NCBI GenBank assembly: GCA_963573305.1
Contig: OY754336.1
Location: 14,296,699-14,360,698, forward strand
DNA: 64,000 nt
Source of the DNA: Pyrrhosoma nymphula
Lineage: Eukaryota; Arthropoda; Insecta; Odonata; Coenagrionidae
Direction: 5' to 3'
This document shows positions 49,976 through 60,800 of this stretch, piece by piece. The notes below the pieces were generated by a model that did not search any database, was not told where the DNA came from, and worked only from the letters and a program-made list of their open reading frames with translations. The first letter of the stretch is position 1. Every line of letters begins with the position of its first letter. Position numbers and translations under genes: made by a program.

Positions 49976-52469
49976 AGTCAAGGATACTGTTTTTCGCTCG
50001 TTGGGTTGCATAAACACACAGGATAGAATTAATTCACTGTTTAGAACTCTGAAATATTTCTTTATCACTGATATGTGCGGTTCTACATGTATGCCGTTTA
50101 TTCTTGCGAAATGTACTCATAAATTCTAATAAGGGCGTTACTCTATTATTGTTTAACCTAATTTGACGTTATTGCTATCATAAATGGGTCTTTAAGTATT
50201 GGCGCTGCGTCTTAAAGGGAAAGATTGACTCTTACCATTCCGTCAGTACAAGGTAAAAGAGGGGATGAAGAATACCTATCCACTACTCTTAATAATATTT
50301 GTTGAAATAAATTGGAGAAGCAAGGATTAGAACGTAGGAAAACATAAAGCAATTGCATTGCTTGCTGAGAATTCCTTTTTTGTCACCGTTATTGTGACGG
50401 ACGAATTTGTCGTCGCTAGGTGACTTATCAAATTGTTTCCTCGCGTTTCCAAGATTAAACAAATAAACCTGCAAAAGATAATTATTCACTTATAGGCTTC
50501 AGTTCAGCTCTAATCCATTGATTCTGGTAATTATTTTTTCCCCTCTGCTTGTTTACCCGTCGAAACTGATTACTACTGTCATTACTAACAGTTTTTGTTT
50601 TAATTGAAGTTACCTCCCCGTATTTTAATGATGACATTCTATCCCATCGATGAATACCATTTCTCAAAGTAGTACCTACTTTGGTTTTGTTAATTCGAAA
50701 TATATGTTTTGGGGTATATTTCTTAAATAGATTATTAAGCTATCTTACCTAATTATATTTAGAAACCTATTGTAGTTCCAATGATAAAGATTGAAAGGGA
50801 GGTGTGGACGGAATACAAATGGTTTAATACGCCCCAACTTAGTCTACTTACAAATTTATTGGTGAAAGGATACGAGGGGTAATTCCAATCGATAGCTTTA
50901 ATAGTTAATTTTGCTTGATGATTGGAAAGGGCCATCGATTCTCGTCAGGAATGAAAACTCGCTTACAGCTCCTCCGGTAGATTATCTGAGTATACTTATT
51001 TCTGATTCTGACTAAATTTCCTTTGCTCGAACTCTCATCGCTTTCCAACAACAACTCTGCCATTTTGGTCCTCTCCCTGCATTGGGGAATAGGAAACTGG
51101 AGTGGGACAAAAAGATTGTATAATGTGAGGAGAGGTGGTATCCCCAGCATCCGTCATTTGTTTAACAAGTAGGGACTTTACACAGACCTTCCTGTGTTCA
51201 GATACTGACAAGACTGATGAAGATATACGTTTGTAAAATGACTTTGAAGGTACGTACTCCATTTTTATAAATATTTTATAAAATGGTTTCCGGTTATGTA
51301 CCGTAGGAAATGATTGCGTGTGGTCTATTCCTCGTTGACATTAATTGTACAGTTATTATCTTACAGAATAATCGTCCCTTTTGTGGGATTTTCGTTGCGT
51401 GTTAGCTAACTACATTACTTAAGGTTTGCTTGCGAGTGCAGAAGTATAGTCGCACCGAGTACTTTAAGGCGCTTAGTCATTATCTTACAAAGTGAATTTT
51501 GCTAAGACTATGAAGGAACTACCTACACGTTCTCATGACCAACCGTGCTTACAAAGCCGCGAAAAGCCTACTCCTACTCACGTTCTTTGTGCCACCATGA
51601 GGTCCCTCTTAAAGTTAAGCGTAGGCCTTTGAAAAATTCGTTGTGCTGTGGGACCAGTGGTGACAGTATATTTAGTGGAATAATTTGTTGAGAAGAACAA
51701 TCATACCACTTCAATAAAATATTTTTTTCTCCCTTACGTGAGGTTCATTCTTGATATTTAGTTTGCCGGAGCAAGATTTTTTTATATTCATAATAGATAA
51801 CGTATTCGAATTTTATTTATAACTTGTTGATAACCCGTCCAAAATGACGGGCAATACAGCCAGACATGCAAATATTATTTGCATAGATTTTATTTATGTA
51901 TATTTTGTGTAGGTTACTTAATTGTCAATGATCTAATATCTGGATGCCGTTACTAATGTTTGTAAAATATAAACATCTGTGCCAAAGTGCAACATTGTTG
52001 ACGATAGCTACGTGGTTGCTACCTACAACAGCGGTTGACAAGGGGATAATAGTTTGAGTCAAGGTGTGTTTTTTTTTCCATTTACAATTTATTTTGGTCG
52101 AAAGTAAACATTTGGGGATTTTCCAGGTATATATCATGCTATAGGTACGAAAAAAATGACGCCAAGGCCAACTAAATTGGTTTCGCCATTTTATCCATCA
52201 CTAGCATCGTCTCCCTGCCTCAGTTAAACAGTTATATACATGACGCAAACTATTTGTTTGTCTTAACGAGCTTCTCAGAAATTAACCAAATATTCATATT
52301 TGAAGCTTATACTAGACTTAATTGATTTACGCCGTACACTAAAAGCACATTCACTACCGTAAATAAAAACGTGGTGAAAATTTGAAACTGTTCTAAATAA
52401 AATATTACGCTGTGTTCTTCATTTATTTTAAAAAGTATTCAATGAAATTTAATAACCTCACACCGCTGT
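49976..52469. other. AT-rich non-coding stretch
   Basis: No gene or recognised repeat. Confidence 0.45.
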
Positions 52470-52700
52470 ATTTCTGACGCGATCCGTGCGTCAGAACTTC
52501 CTCGTTTTTAATAATGTCTATCTGCGTCGCTCAGGTTCCAAATCCTATTGAAAATTGAATAGTTTTTGGCAACTATATAGGAAGTAGTACGATAAGAGTA
52601 TGATATTTTGATATCATTAGAAATATGAGATCTTTTTCTTTATAATGAGGCTGAATTCTATCTGTAGTGATATCTCGCTGAAACTACCTTAAAGACGATG
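52470..52700 (+). repeat. Dispersed repeat, copy 2 (pair with 31045-31290)
   Basis: GACGCGATCCGTGCGTCAG at 52476-52494, then ATCATTAGAAATATGAGAT and GATATCTCGCTGAAACT in the same order and spacing as copy 1. No ORF; element class unknown. Confidence 0.65.
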
Positions 52701-53224
52701 TCGTTTTCAAGCTTGATTAGTGAAAAAACGTGTTGCGGAAAGATGGATTACCCCAGATATTAGATATGAATAAATTTATAGAAAGACTGCTTCCACTAAC
52801 TCCTCAAATTTGAATACCCAACTTTCAGTTTAAGAACCGACCTTCTGTGGCGGAATTTTCGACGGGTTGATTCGGGGCATGACTGTGGTTGAGGGTCGAG
52901 CAAAGGCACGCGGTTGGAGAGGTGCCTAGCAGGGCGTGGTGGTGTTAACGCACGGACGAGAGGCGTATCTTTGTTGTTTTCGTAATATATTTTTATTTCC
53001 AAGACGAAGGAGAATGTCGTTCCCTTACCTGGGTTTGAAAATAAAATAAACGTTTTCTCTCGTCTTCCTCCGCCCAGCCGCTCTTCTCCACTTCCTCTTC
53101 CGCACTCTCTTGATGTGCCCTTCGTACTCGAAAAAAATGTTTTTTTTAAATTCCATTCTAATTACGTCACTCACAGCCACCAAAACTGTGAAACCCTCCT
53201 TCTCTTCGAGCGCCATTGTTCGGA
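52701..53224. other. Non-coding stretch
   Basis: A pyrimidine-rich tract at about 53050-53110 precedes the CGAT-rich block. No gene called. Confidence 0.45.
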
Positions 53225-53465
53225 GTGTACGGATGTGCGATGTTGCAATGCATCGATTGCGATATTCCGGGTATATCGAACTACGATATTAACCATCCGG
53301 TCGAATATATGTAACTATCGAATGGCGATGCATTCCGATGCGTCATTGATGCGATTCAACGTGAAATGTGGTTTATTCGATACAATTCTATATGCTTTGT
53401 AGTGCAATGTGCAATGCAATTCGATATGTGATACAAATCGATTTTCGATGTCATCATCATCATCA
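53225..53465. repeat. Degenerate CGAT/GCAAT-rich block
   Basis: Variants of GCAATGCATCGATTGCGATAT, with many short palindromes built on ATCGAT and GATATTC. Strongly resembles 30370-30720. A (CAT)n-like patch ATCATCATCATCAGC closes it at 53452-53466. Confidence 0.55.
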
Positions 53466-55040
53466 GCAGTCATTAATCCGATGATTGTTTTCCGTACGTC
53501 TCTGCTCCATTCACTTTTCATCTTTCATTTCTATTATGGTTTAATTGTAATATGTAATTAATGTTATTTTCTCATTGCTTGAGTTCCTCGTGTTTTGTTA
53601 GTGAATTTTATGTCTTTTATTATCTTATTACAGCGAGATCCTTAGGACACTAAACCTTTTTATCTTCTAATTAATTGGATAATAACAGCATCAGAAATAT
53701 GTAAATCGTGTATTTTTTAAACATGTATGTTGCTGATTATTTTTTATTTGGTTTAATTTTAATACCCATTTGCATTGTTCGTAGAAACATTTTTATCATG
53801 ATTGTCATTTTTTCTTTGCTTTTCGTCCTCATGTTTTTGTTCTAGATTATCATACATTCCATGTGACTAATGCATGCACATCGATCTCCTATGGCAACAC
53901 AAACAACAAAACCCCTATGACAATAAATCTTTTTCTAATGAAAATTATATTTCTTACTTATCCTTTGTTTAACATCTATCTTGAGGTACCTAATATATCC
54001 CATCTTCTTCCTCGATAATGTTTTTCCATTCACTTCGCCCTTTCATTTGTATTTTCAGTAGGCTGTTATTCTTTGGTATTCGTCGAATAAGTGTGTCTTT
54101 CCTTCGAGTATGTTTCATTTTTACTCTAACTGTTCGTAGAAATATGCGGTTTTGTGTGATCCGAAATGATAAGCCTATGAATAACGCTATGAATCGCTCC
54201 ATTTACGATGAAAAAGTTTTATTCGCAACGCAGTCGTGAAATTTGAATATCGCATTGCCTGGTGAAGTGGCCTAGTGGAGTGATTGGAGGCGTTATGTGG
54301 AGGCATGTTTTTAGCGGATCGCGTCTGAAAGGATGAGCACAGACACACTAGTGTTCATCTTGGGGAAGTGGAGGAATTGCGTGAGTTACGGCAGTTATTG
54401 TGGGAAGGAGGGAGAGGAAGAGAGTTCACTGACAAATGAAAATCGATGTGTGTGAGGTTGAGGGGAGGGAGGGAGGGAGAGGTTTCGGAGGGTCCGGGAA
54501 GTCGGACGAGGAAGTGTTGGTTGTTGTAGCGGCGGTGTCGTGTGTTTTCGGGTCGAAGTGGGGTCGAGGGACCGCCAACACCGTGGTGAGCGAAGCCTTG
54601 CTTTTCGCGGGCCCGTGAAAACTACAAGGGGTCAAGCAAAAGGGGAGGGAGGGTGTGGGTCATTCGGCCGTGAATCTGTCCGCTTGGGGGAGTGGGGTTT
54701 GGGCAGAAGTGACAGGCGGGTGTGCGGAGGGCAGACGTTGCAGGTGGCGTTGTGTTCCGCCCTGGCCCACTCCTTTACATGTACGTATCCAGTCTCCAAG
54801 CGAGAATAAAAAGTGTAGAAGCAAATATTATTTGATGCATATTAATGTGCAAACTTTTGCAATAATCAAAGAGAATTAGAATCTAATTTTTGCAAAGCAT
54901 ACTTAAGCTGATTGTTGAGAATAGAAAATCATATTCTGTAGATTTATTTTGGATATTTCTATTTTAATCTTTTTATGCAACTTTACAATTCGATACATTC
55001 GACTGTATCTGGCGCAACGTGGTGGAAAAGCATTTCAGTA
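53466..55040. other. Non-coding stretch including a G-rich segment
   Basis: 54420-54740 is purine/G-rich on + (GGGAGGGAGGGAGAGG at about 54465-54480 could form a G-quadruplex-like structure), the one large exception to the pyrimidine bias of this strand. Open frames there are low-complexity. A tRNA-head-like TGGCCTAGTGG at 54267 lacks a box B. No gene called. Confidence 0.45.
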
Positions 55041-55196
55041 ATTAAATTAAACTGCAGGAGTTGTACTGTCCACTTGTATTTAATGTACAATATTACACAA
55101 TACCTGATGATGACGCCGTAAGCGTTGAAACACGTGTTGTGCAATATTGTACAATAAATAAAAGTGGATAGTACAGCTCCTGCAGTTTTATTTAAT
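55041..55196. mobile_element. 156-bp foldback element with hammerhead-like central motif
   Basis: The left arm 55041-55103 and right arm 55134-55196 are close reverse complements over about 60 bp (ACTGCAGGAG / CTCCTGCAG and TGTACAATATT / AATATTGTACA). The centre, 55103-55136, reads CCTGATGATGACGC, CGTAA, GCGTTGAAACACGTG: a CUGAUGA box, a GACGC/GCGUU stem and a GAAAC box in the order of a hammerhead ribozyme core, but with one extra U after CUGAUGA. Shares its design with 9037-9234. No coding capacity. Confidence 0.75.
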
Positions 55197-56597
55197 TTCT
55201 AATTCAATGTAAAAATGAAAAAGTCAGAAGATAACGGGCTGAAGTATCATCATGATCGACTAACGTAGGAGTTTGATTGGAGTTTTTGTGTAATATTTCA
55301 TTATATCTTCACTCAGAGATGTCTGGTCAGCTCTCACTTCAAAATACTTCCTTGACTGGCGCATTTATTCAAAGTCTAAACAAATTTAACCATTTTCTGG
55401 TAGGAGGTAAATAAACAAAAATAAATGAGATTAAATTCTATTGACAATATTTCAAAACCTTTCTACAATGCCGCTTGAAGCCGATGCAGCATTCAGGGTA
55501 ATGAGAAAACCGGAATATTTTGGAGATATAATAGATAAAATTAAACTAAGACCAATTATTCCCACGATGTGTACTTTACCAGCGTCGTAATTTACAAATG
55601 AACGTCATCGTGTTAGTCATAGTCTGAAAACATGAAGTGCGCCGATAGCTTATCGATTCGTGTAAGTTTATGTTTCGTTAAAATATTAATACATACACCA
55701 ATTGGTACATAATTGTGTAATGATTTAGAAAACTTAGTAAAAAGGAGTAAAATGCAGACAGAGAAAAGGAAGGAGGACGACGCATGTTAGGTGGGTGGAG
55801 CCTGTAATTAAGGAGAATGGATTATGAGGGCTACGATTTATTATTAAGTCCGAAGATTTTCGGAGGCTTTTTCCGAAGACCAACCCCAAAAACATTGTCC
55901 ACGCGTAACCAAATTTTGGCTTAAATTCTCATTGCGAATTATAGTTATTTTATCAACAGATAATAGGTGGAACTTTGCATCTCTAGTGGGAATTTCCGGG
56001 TTAGGATTTTAAGCCGATGCAGCAAGCAAATTTTACGATTTTATTTAATTATTCATTCACTCAACAATAAGTTTATTTATTTATTTAAAATTCCCCAAAA
56101 ACGGCACAAAGGCTTATTACATTGGAGTTACGATCATTGCCAAACTTAGTATTTAGCTTCAATAAGATGTAGTGAACTTTATTGAAAATTGATAAAGTGT
56201 ATTCTATTTCAATTTATTTTCAACATTTCTGCCAAAACGGAACTCGTTTATCTCTCACTATATTCCTGCAATTGTTTTCAGAAGAAGAGCTTGCAAAGAC
56301 ATTTTCAGAGGAGGGGTGAGGGTGGAGAAGGACTTTAGATTTGATGAAGAGAAATCTTGTTAATAAGTTGTGTGGGATTAGAAAGGATGATAGGTGAATA
56401 GCTGTGATCCATCAAAAACTTACCGTAGCCGGAGTAACTACTAATTATGAGATTGCAGACACTGGGGAAATTAGAATCCGCAAGGAAGATTGGTTAACAA
56501 GGGTGTCAGCTATGCTGCCGAGACGTCTTTTTCATTAGCGGTTTTTTTTGTCTTTAAAGAAGCTAGATGCTGAAGCCCATATAATAAGTGGGAAAGA
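55197..56597. other. AT-rich non-coding stretch
   Basis: No gene or repeat recognised. Confidence 0.45.
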
Positions 56598-56790
56598 CGG
56601 ACGCCTAGGTAGCTTAACTAGCTGAAGCATATCGAGGGATCGGGGTTTGAGTCCCTGTCAAGGTAGATGATTTTTTTCTGTGGAATGTTCGCTCTTCCGT
56701 GGATGTTTTGGTCACTCTGTTGAGATAATTCTCTGTTGAGAGAGAGCTAGTTAGATGTACTCTAATTTCAAAAGGATATAATTTAAGATC
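56598..56790 (+). mobile_element. Candidate tRNA-derived SINE
   Basis: Box-A-like TAGGTAGCTTAACTAGC at 56606-56622 and box-B-like GGGTTTGAGTCCC at 56643-56655, with tRNA-like spacing. They are followed by AAGGTAGATGATTTTTTTCTG and an AT-rich body containing GTTGAGAGAGAGC near 56733-56745. Not a functional tRNA because the 3' acceptor pairing is absent. A different family from copies A-E. Confidence 0.6.
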
Positions 56791-57004
56791 CTTGATAAGG
56801 AAAAAGATTAAGATAAGCAGTTAATCTAAATTATTCCTCAGCACTTTTCTCGTTGTGTATAAATTTTATAAAATTAACGATTCATCACGAAGCGAATGAG
56901 GAAAATGTTAAAATTTTTGGATGTTTTCACTAATGCCGGTGAGTTGTAATTACTCGCTTTAACCTTCCCTTAATCCGGCCGCGCTCCCTTCCATCCTCCT
57001 ACAG

Positions 57005-57234
57005 TGTTCTCCGCTCCGTTCGCTCCCACTCCTCAGAACGAACTTCTCGTGGAACAAGGGGACGTGACTGCAGGCCCCCTCAACGGGCGTGACCCCCACC
57101 CCGCTGGAATTTTAAAGCGTTCGGGGGAGAGGAGCGGCTCGCGGTCACACGAGAAGGGAGGAGCACTCGAATCAGAATCTTCGCATTCCTCCTCCGAGAG
57201 GAGGAAGACATGGGCACCAGGAAATGTGACTGAG
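57005..57234 (+). CDS. Candidate internal exon of an unidentified + strand gene
   Basis: The acceptor is a strong polypyrimidine tract (CTCCCTTCCATCCTCCTACAG, ending at 57004) with a TTTAAC branch-like site at 56968-56973. The donor is GAG/GTAGGG at 57234/57235. The 230-nt exon has upstream intron phase 1 and downstream phase 0 and is open throughout (76 full codons from 57007). The peptide starts FSAPFAPTPQNELLVEQGD, contains GILKRSGERSGSRSHEKGG near its middle and ends SERRKTWAPGNVTE. It is hydrophilic, rich in Ser, Glu, Arg and Pro, without a hydrophobic core, so probably a disordered linker. Composition is more GC-rich than the surroundings, with few pyrimidine-only codons, so the open frame is not a tract artefact. 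I do not recognise the gene. The rest of the gene is not visible in this window. Confidence 0.6.
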
Positions 57235-57559
57235 GTAGGGGGAAGGGGTCCTCCTCGTCTTTCCTTCGACCGGGCGAAAATGTCATGGTAAATTATAAAT
57301 TTGGGCTGTCATCTCTTATTTAAGGAAGGGTACCGGAGTCGAAAAAAAATTGTCCCTCTGTTTGACTTTTCCAATAGGCAGTTTTCTTACGGGCGTCCCT
57401 TGGACTCGTAAGGAAACTATGCAAATACTCTTGTCATTCCTTCTTTTGAATGAAATCCGTCTTGATTTGTTGGAGTTGCTGTTTAAATTTTTGTGCTTAG
57501 TTTAATTGTTGCATTAAATTATAAAAATTATATTGACACAAGCTTGGTGGATGGTTGAT

Positions 57560-57885
57560 TTGTTGGGAAGAGATGACCAACAACTAAGGTCATTTGCACT
57601 AATTAGAGCTGGCGGAAGCGTGGGCATGGGCAGGATTACCTGGACAATGGAGAAAGGTAGGGGGGAAACGCGGCGTTGGCATTAGTTTGTTCTTAACGGA
57701 ATGTGTCAAGAAGACAACGTTTTAACGTCCCATCCGACGGATGGAGTGCTGTACCTACAATACTTGGCAATCAAGTGGAGACCGGGATTCCCCTGCGAAG
57801 TTTCCGCCGCTGCCGGGATTCGAACTCGGGTCCTTGTTGTTCTGGCTATTACTCTAGCCACAATAACAACAACCCGATCTTCAAT
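57560..57885 (-). mobile_element. tRNA-derived SINE, copy E (best preserved)
   Basis: Minus-strand order: box-A-like TGTGGCTAGAGTAATAGCC (complement at about 57846-57864), box B CCCGAGTTCGAATCCC (complement 57814-57829), then GGCAGCGGCGGAAAC, the core CCATCCGTCGGATGGGACG (complement 57727-57745) and a tail with GTTAAGAACAAACTAATGCC (complement 57679-57698). Box B is intact, so this copy is the best reference for the family. Two short frames across it are not genes. Confidence 0.7.
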
Positions 57886-60800
57886 GGCACAAATTCAGTG
57901 AAGAGGCAAACTTATTGTACATATTCTTATGCTTGAAATCCTCCTGATTACTAGAAAGGAAAACGAATGAGAAGCATTAACGAAGAAAGTCGAGGAATGA
58001 GAGAGTGAAGATGCCAATTCCATGTTTCTGTTTTGTAGTGTTGTGTAAGAGGGATAGAGAGGGATGAAGTGTTGAATGAATTTCTGTTTACCTTATCCAA
58101 CTAACATTCTCTTTTCGAGCGCCGACGTTTGAAGCCGTAGGTGGAAACTGTGCGTATACTTAGGTCATCCCTCGGGGTCTCTGAGCTTAAATGTCTTGCC
58201 CCAGCAGCTGATGACAATATTTACTGTTGGAAATTTTGGAATTAAATACTCAAATGACTCGGCTCATTGTTAGACTTTACAGTTTTTTTTTAAGATATAA
58301 CCCTAGAAAATATTAAGGAAAAGGATTACCTAGAGAGACAAAGAATATAGTATATTAAATAAAGTTGTTAGGTGTTTAAGTAGGGAATTACGAAGGAATA
58401 AAGCGGTATGCTAAAAAGAGAATAGAGTGAACAGCCGCGGGAAACCAAGCTTTGGGCTGATGCCTGCTGATGAAGCGATACTATTGGTGGGGGTATAAAT
58501 ATTGACTTTCTGTAAATTTTGAAATTATTTATCCATAACTTTATAAGCAAACTACTTATCACTGAAGTGTCAAGTAAATTATTTTGGCCCAATACAAAGG
58601 AGAAACCTAGAGGATGCAGGACATTTTGTCTCAAAGGCCAATTCTAGCTGCCAGATTTCAAAGCAGAAGCTAAGAGTGGAAGAATGAGGTTTTCAGTTTT
58701 GAAAAGAAATTAAATGGTCGTAAGAAATTATAAGAAAGTTAATAATTAAAATAAAATATATATTTTGTCCAACAAGCATTTTTCAAACAATGTGCCTGCT
58801 GTGACTCGGAAATAGAAGAATTACAAATTCTTTTTTCTTTCCTCTGATCCTTTTTTGTCTGAAATCAGTTATCTCTCCAGCGCAGCACTTAAAGATAAGT
58901 TTATACCTTTCCGTAATATGTAATTTTCTTCGTCAACTTTGGATTGAAAGTTCACTCGCATATTGAAAATGCTTTAAAGTATTCTAATAAACTAGAGAAG
59001 GTGCCCGTCGAATATCAACGGGAAGAATATTATCATTCACACTGATTGTAATAAACCATTAATATCTTATTTAGTATTTAAAGAACCATTGAGTTATAAT
59101 TAATGTACACGGTGTCTCGACTTAATCAACAAGTATGGTCGTCATAGGGACGATGACTCAAAGACGCTAAAATATTGCGAAAAATCGTTACGTTTTAGCA
59201 AACATTTCGGAATTTCGACCGGAATACGAAATTCAATTGAAGGAATGAGAATTTCTTTATTTCATTTTCTTTCTATTGGCACATTTTCCAATAATAGAAA
59301 ACCAATATTTCTAATTTAATTTTGCAAATATAAAAAAATGATCTGTAGCCAATTGAAGATACAGCTTCACGTGTATTTCTTGTGTGAGAGTTACTCTGTT
59401 ACATATATAGTATATATATATGTATACACGCATCGGTGATTATTCTGGTAGATGAATATTTGTTGTTAAACGTTAGCATCTGATCCAGCAGTAGCCAATT
59501 AGAGCCGTAGTATCAAGTTTCCAAGTATAGGGATATTTAACCTTTCACATTTTCTTAACATTTATCATTTTTCCTGCTCTATTTTTATGTGGAGTCCATA
59601 TGGGGACTATAAAATATAAGGATAAAGATTTCTTCTTTTATGGGTTGCGTTAATCATACGCTGTCAATGAGATATTTCAATACGAAGCGCATTAAATGAT
59701 CTCTTTCCATGCCATCTGTTCTTCTTGATCTTTCAACTGCTTATGAGGGCCAGTTTATGACAAAAGCGCCTTCTGTTTCATGAAACTTGAATCGAATGGT
59801 ATGGTATTAAATGGTCATGCCCTCAGATGATTAGTGATCTTTCGCTTGGTTTCCTTTTTATTGAGTCTACTTGAACGTGAGTTGTAATCCAGTTTTATAT
59901 ATTCCGGTCGCTTTTATAGGCGTGTCCTCGGGATAGGTTCATGCTGTATCAGAGTCCTCTTGCATTTTCAATGGCGATAAAATTGGTATCCGGTGATTTC
60001 TGCGCAGACATCTTATGTTCTTATTTCGAAGCTTGGGTGGTCGATTTAATTGGTAAAGAAAATTTTCCAGTGATTTCTTACTGAAAAACAAGTATTGCTT
60101 ACGTCACATTCTGACCGTTGTTACACTGTCTGTTGTCTGACCGTAACATCAAGAAGGGTTAATGCACAATCAGTGGCGCATGAGAAAGAGACGCGCATTT
60201 AGGAAAGAAGTTAAAATAGGATATTGCAACATGCTACGATTTTTTCAGTGTGGAAATTCGTATTGAATATTTATGGATACATTTCAGGTTATAGGATAAA
60301 ATCTCAAGCATGCATTTGTGGTTGTTTAAGATTAAGGTACATACACGTTAATAATTATGGTATTCGAGCACCTGGCTTCAAAAGGCTTGAAAATTTTAGG
60401 GTAATTCCGTAGATTATTAGTGATCGTTTATGCTTATCTGTCGCAATTTTTGAAGGAAAAATACAGAAAAAAATATTTTGCTTCATTTCAGATATTTTTT
60501 TATCTCCTGAGGAGAATTGTCTCATTAGCTTGGAAAATAGCATTTTCATCTCTAAAAGTATAGAAAATTCCATTTGATCCTTTGGTAATTAGCCGGACAA
60601 ACTCTTTCTGAATAATTCATGGCTCCTGAAGTTTGCATATGACGCCGAGTGGACTTAAAAAAACTGCCCTCTATTCGTCGAAGAAGAACATCCGGATGGA
60701 TGTAGCGAGGTTTGTTGCGATCTAATTATTATCAATGATTGCTTATTATATATGTGAACAAACAAAAAATAAGGGTTGGATCCTTTCACGTAAGCGTTAT

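Noticed and set aside
54255..54300. tRNA-like box A (TGGCCTAGTGG)
   Set aside because: No box B or cloverleaf pairing downstream.
54426..54635. Minus-strand 69-codon frame rich in Pro/Thr/Ser
   Set aside because: Explained by the pyrimidine-rich minus strand of a G-rich block.
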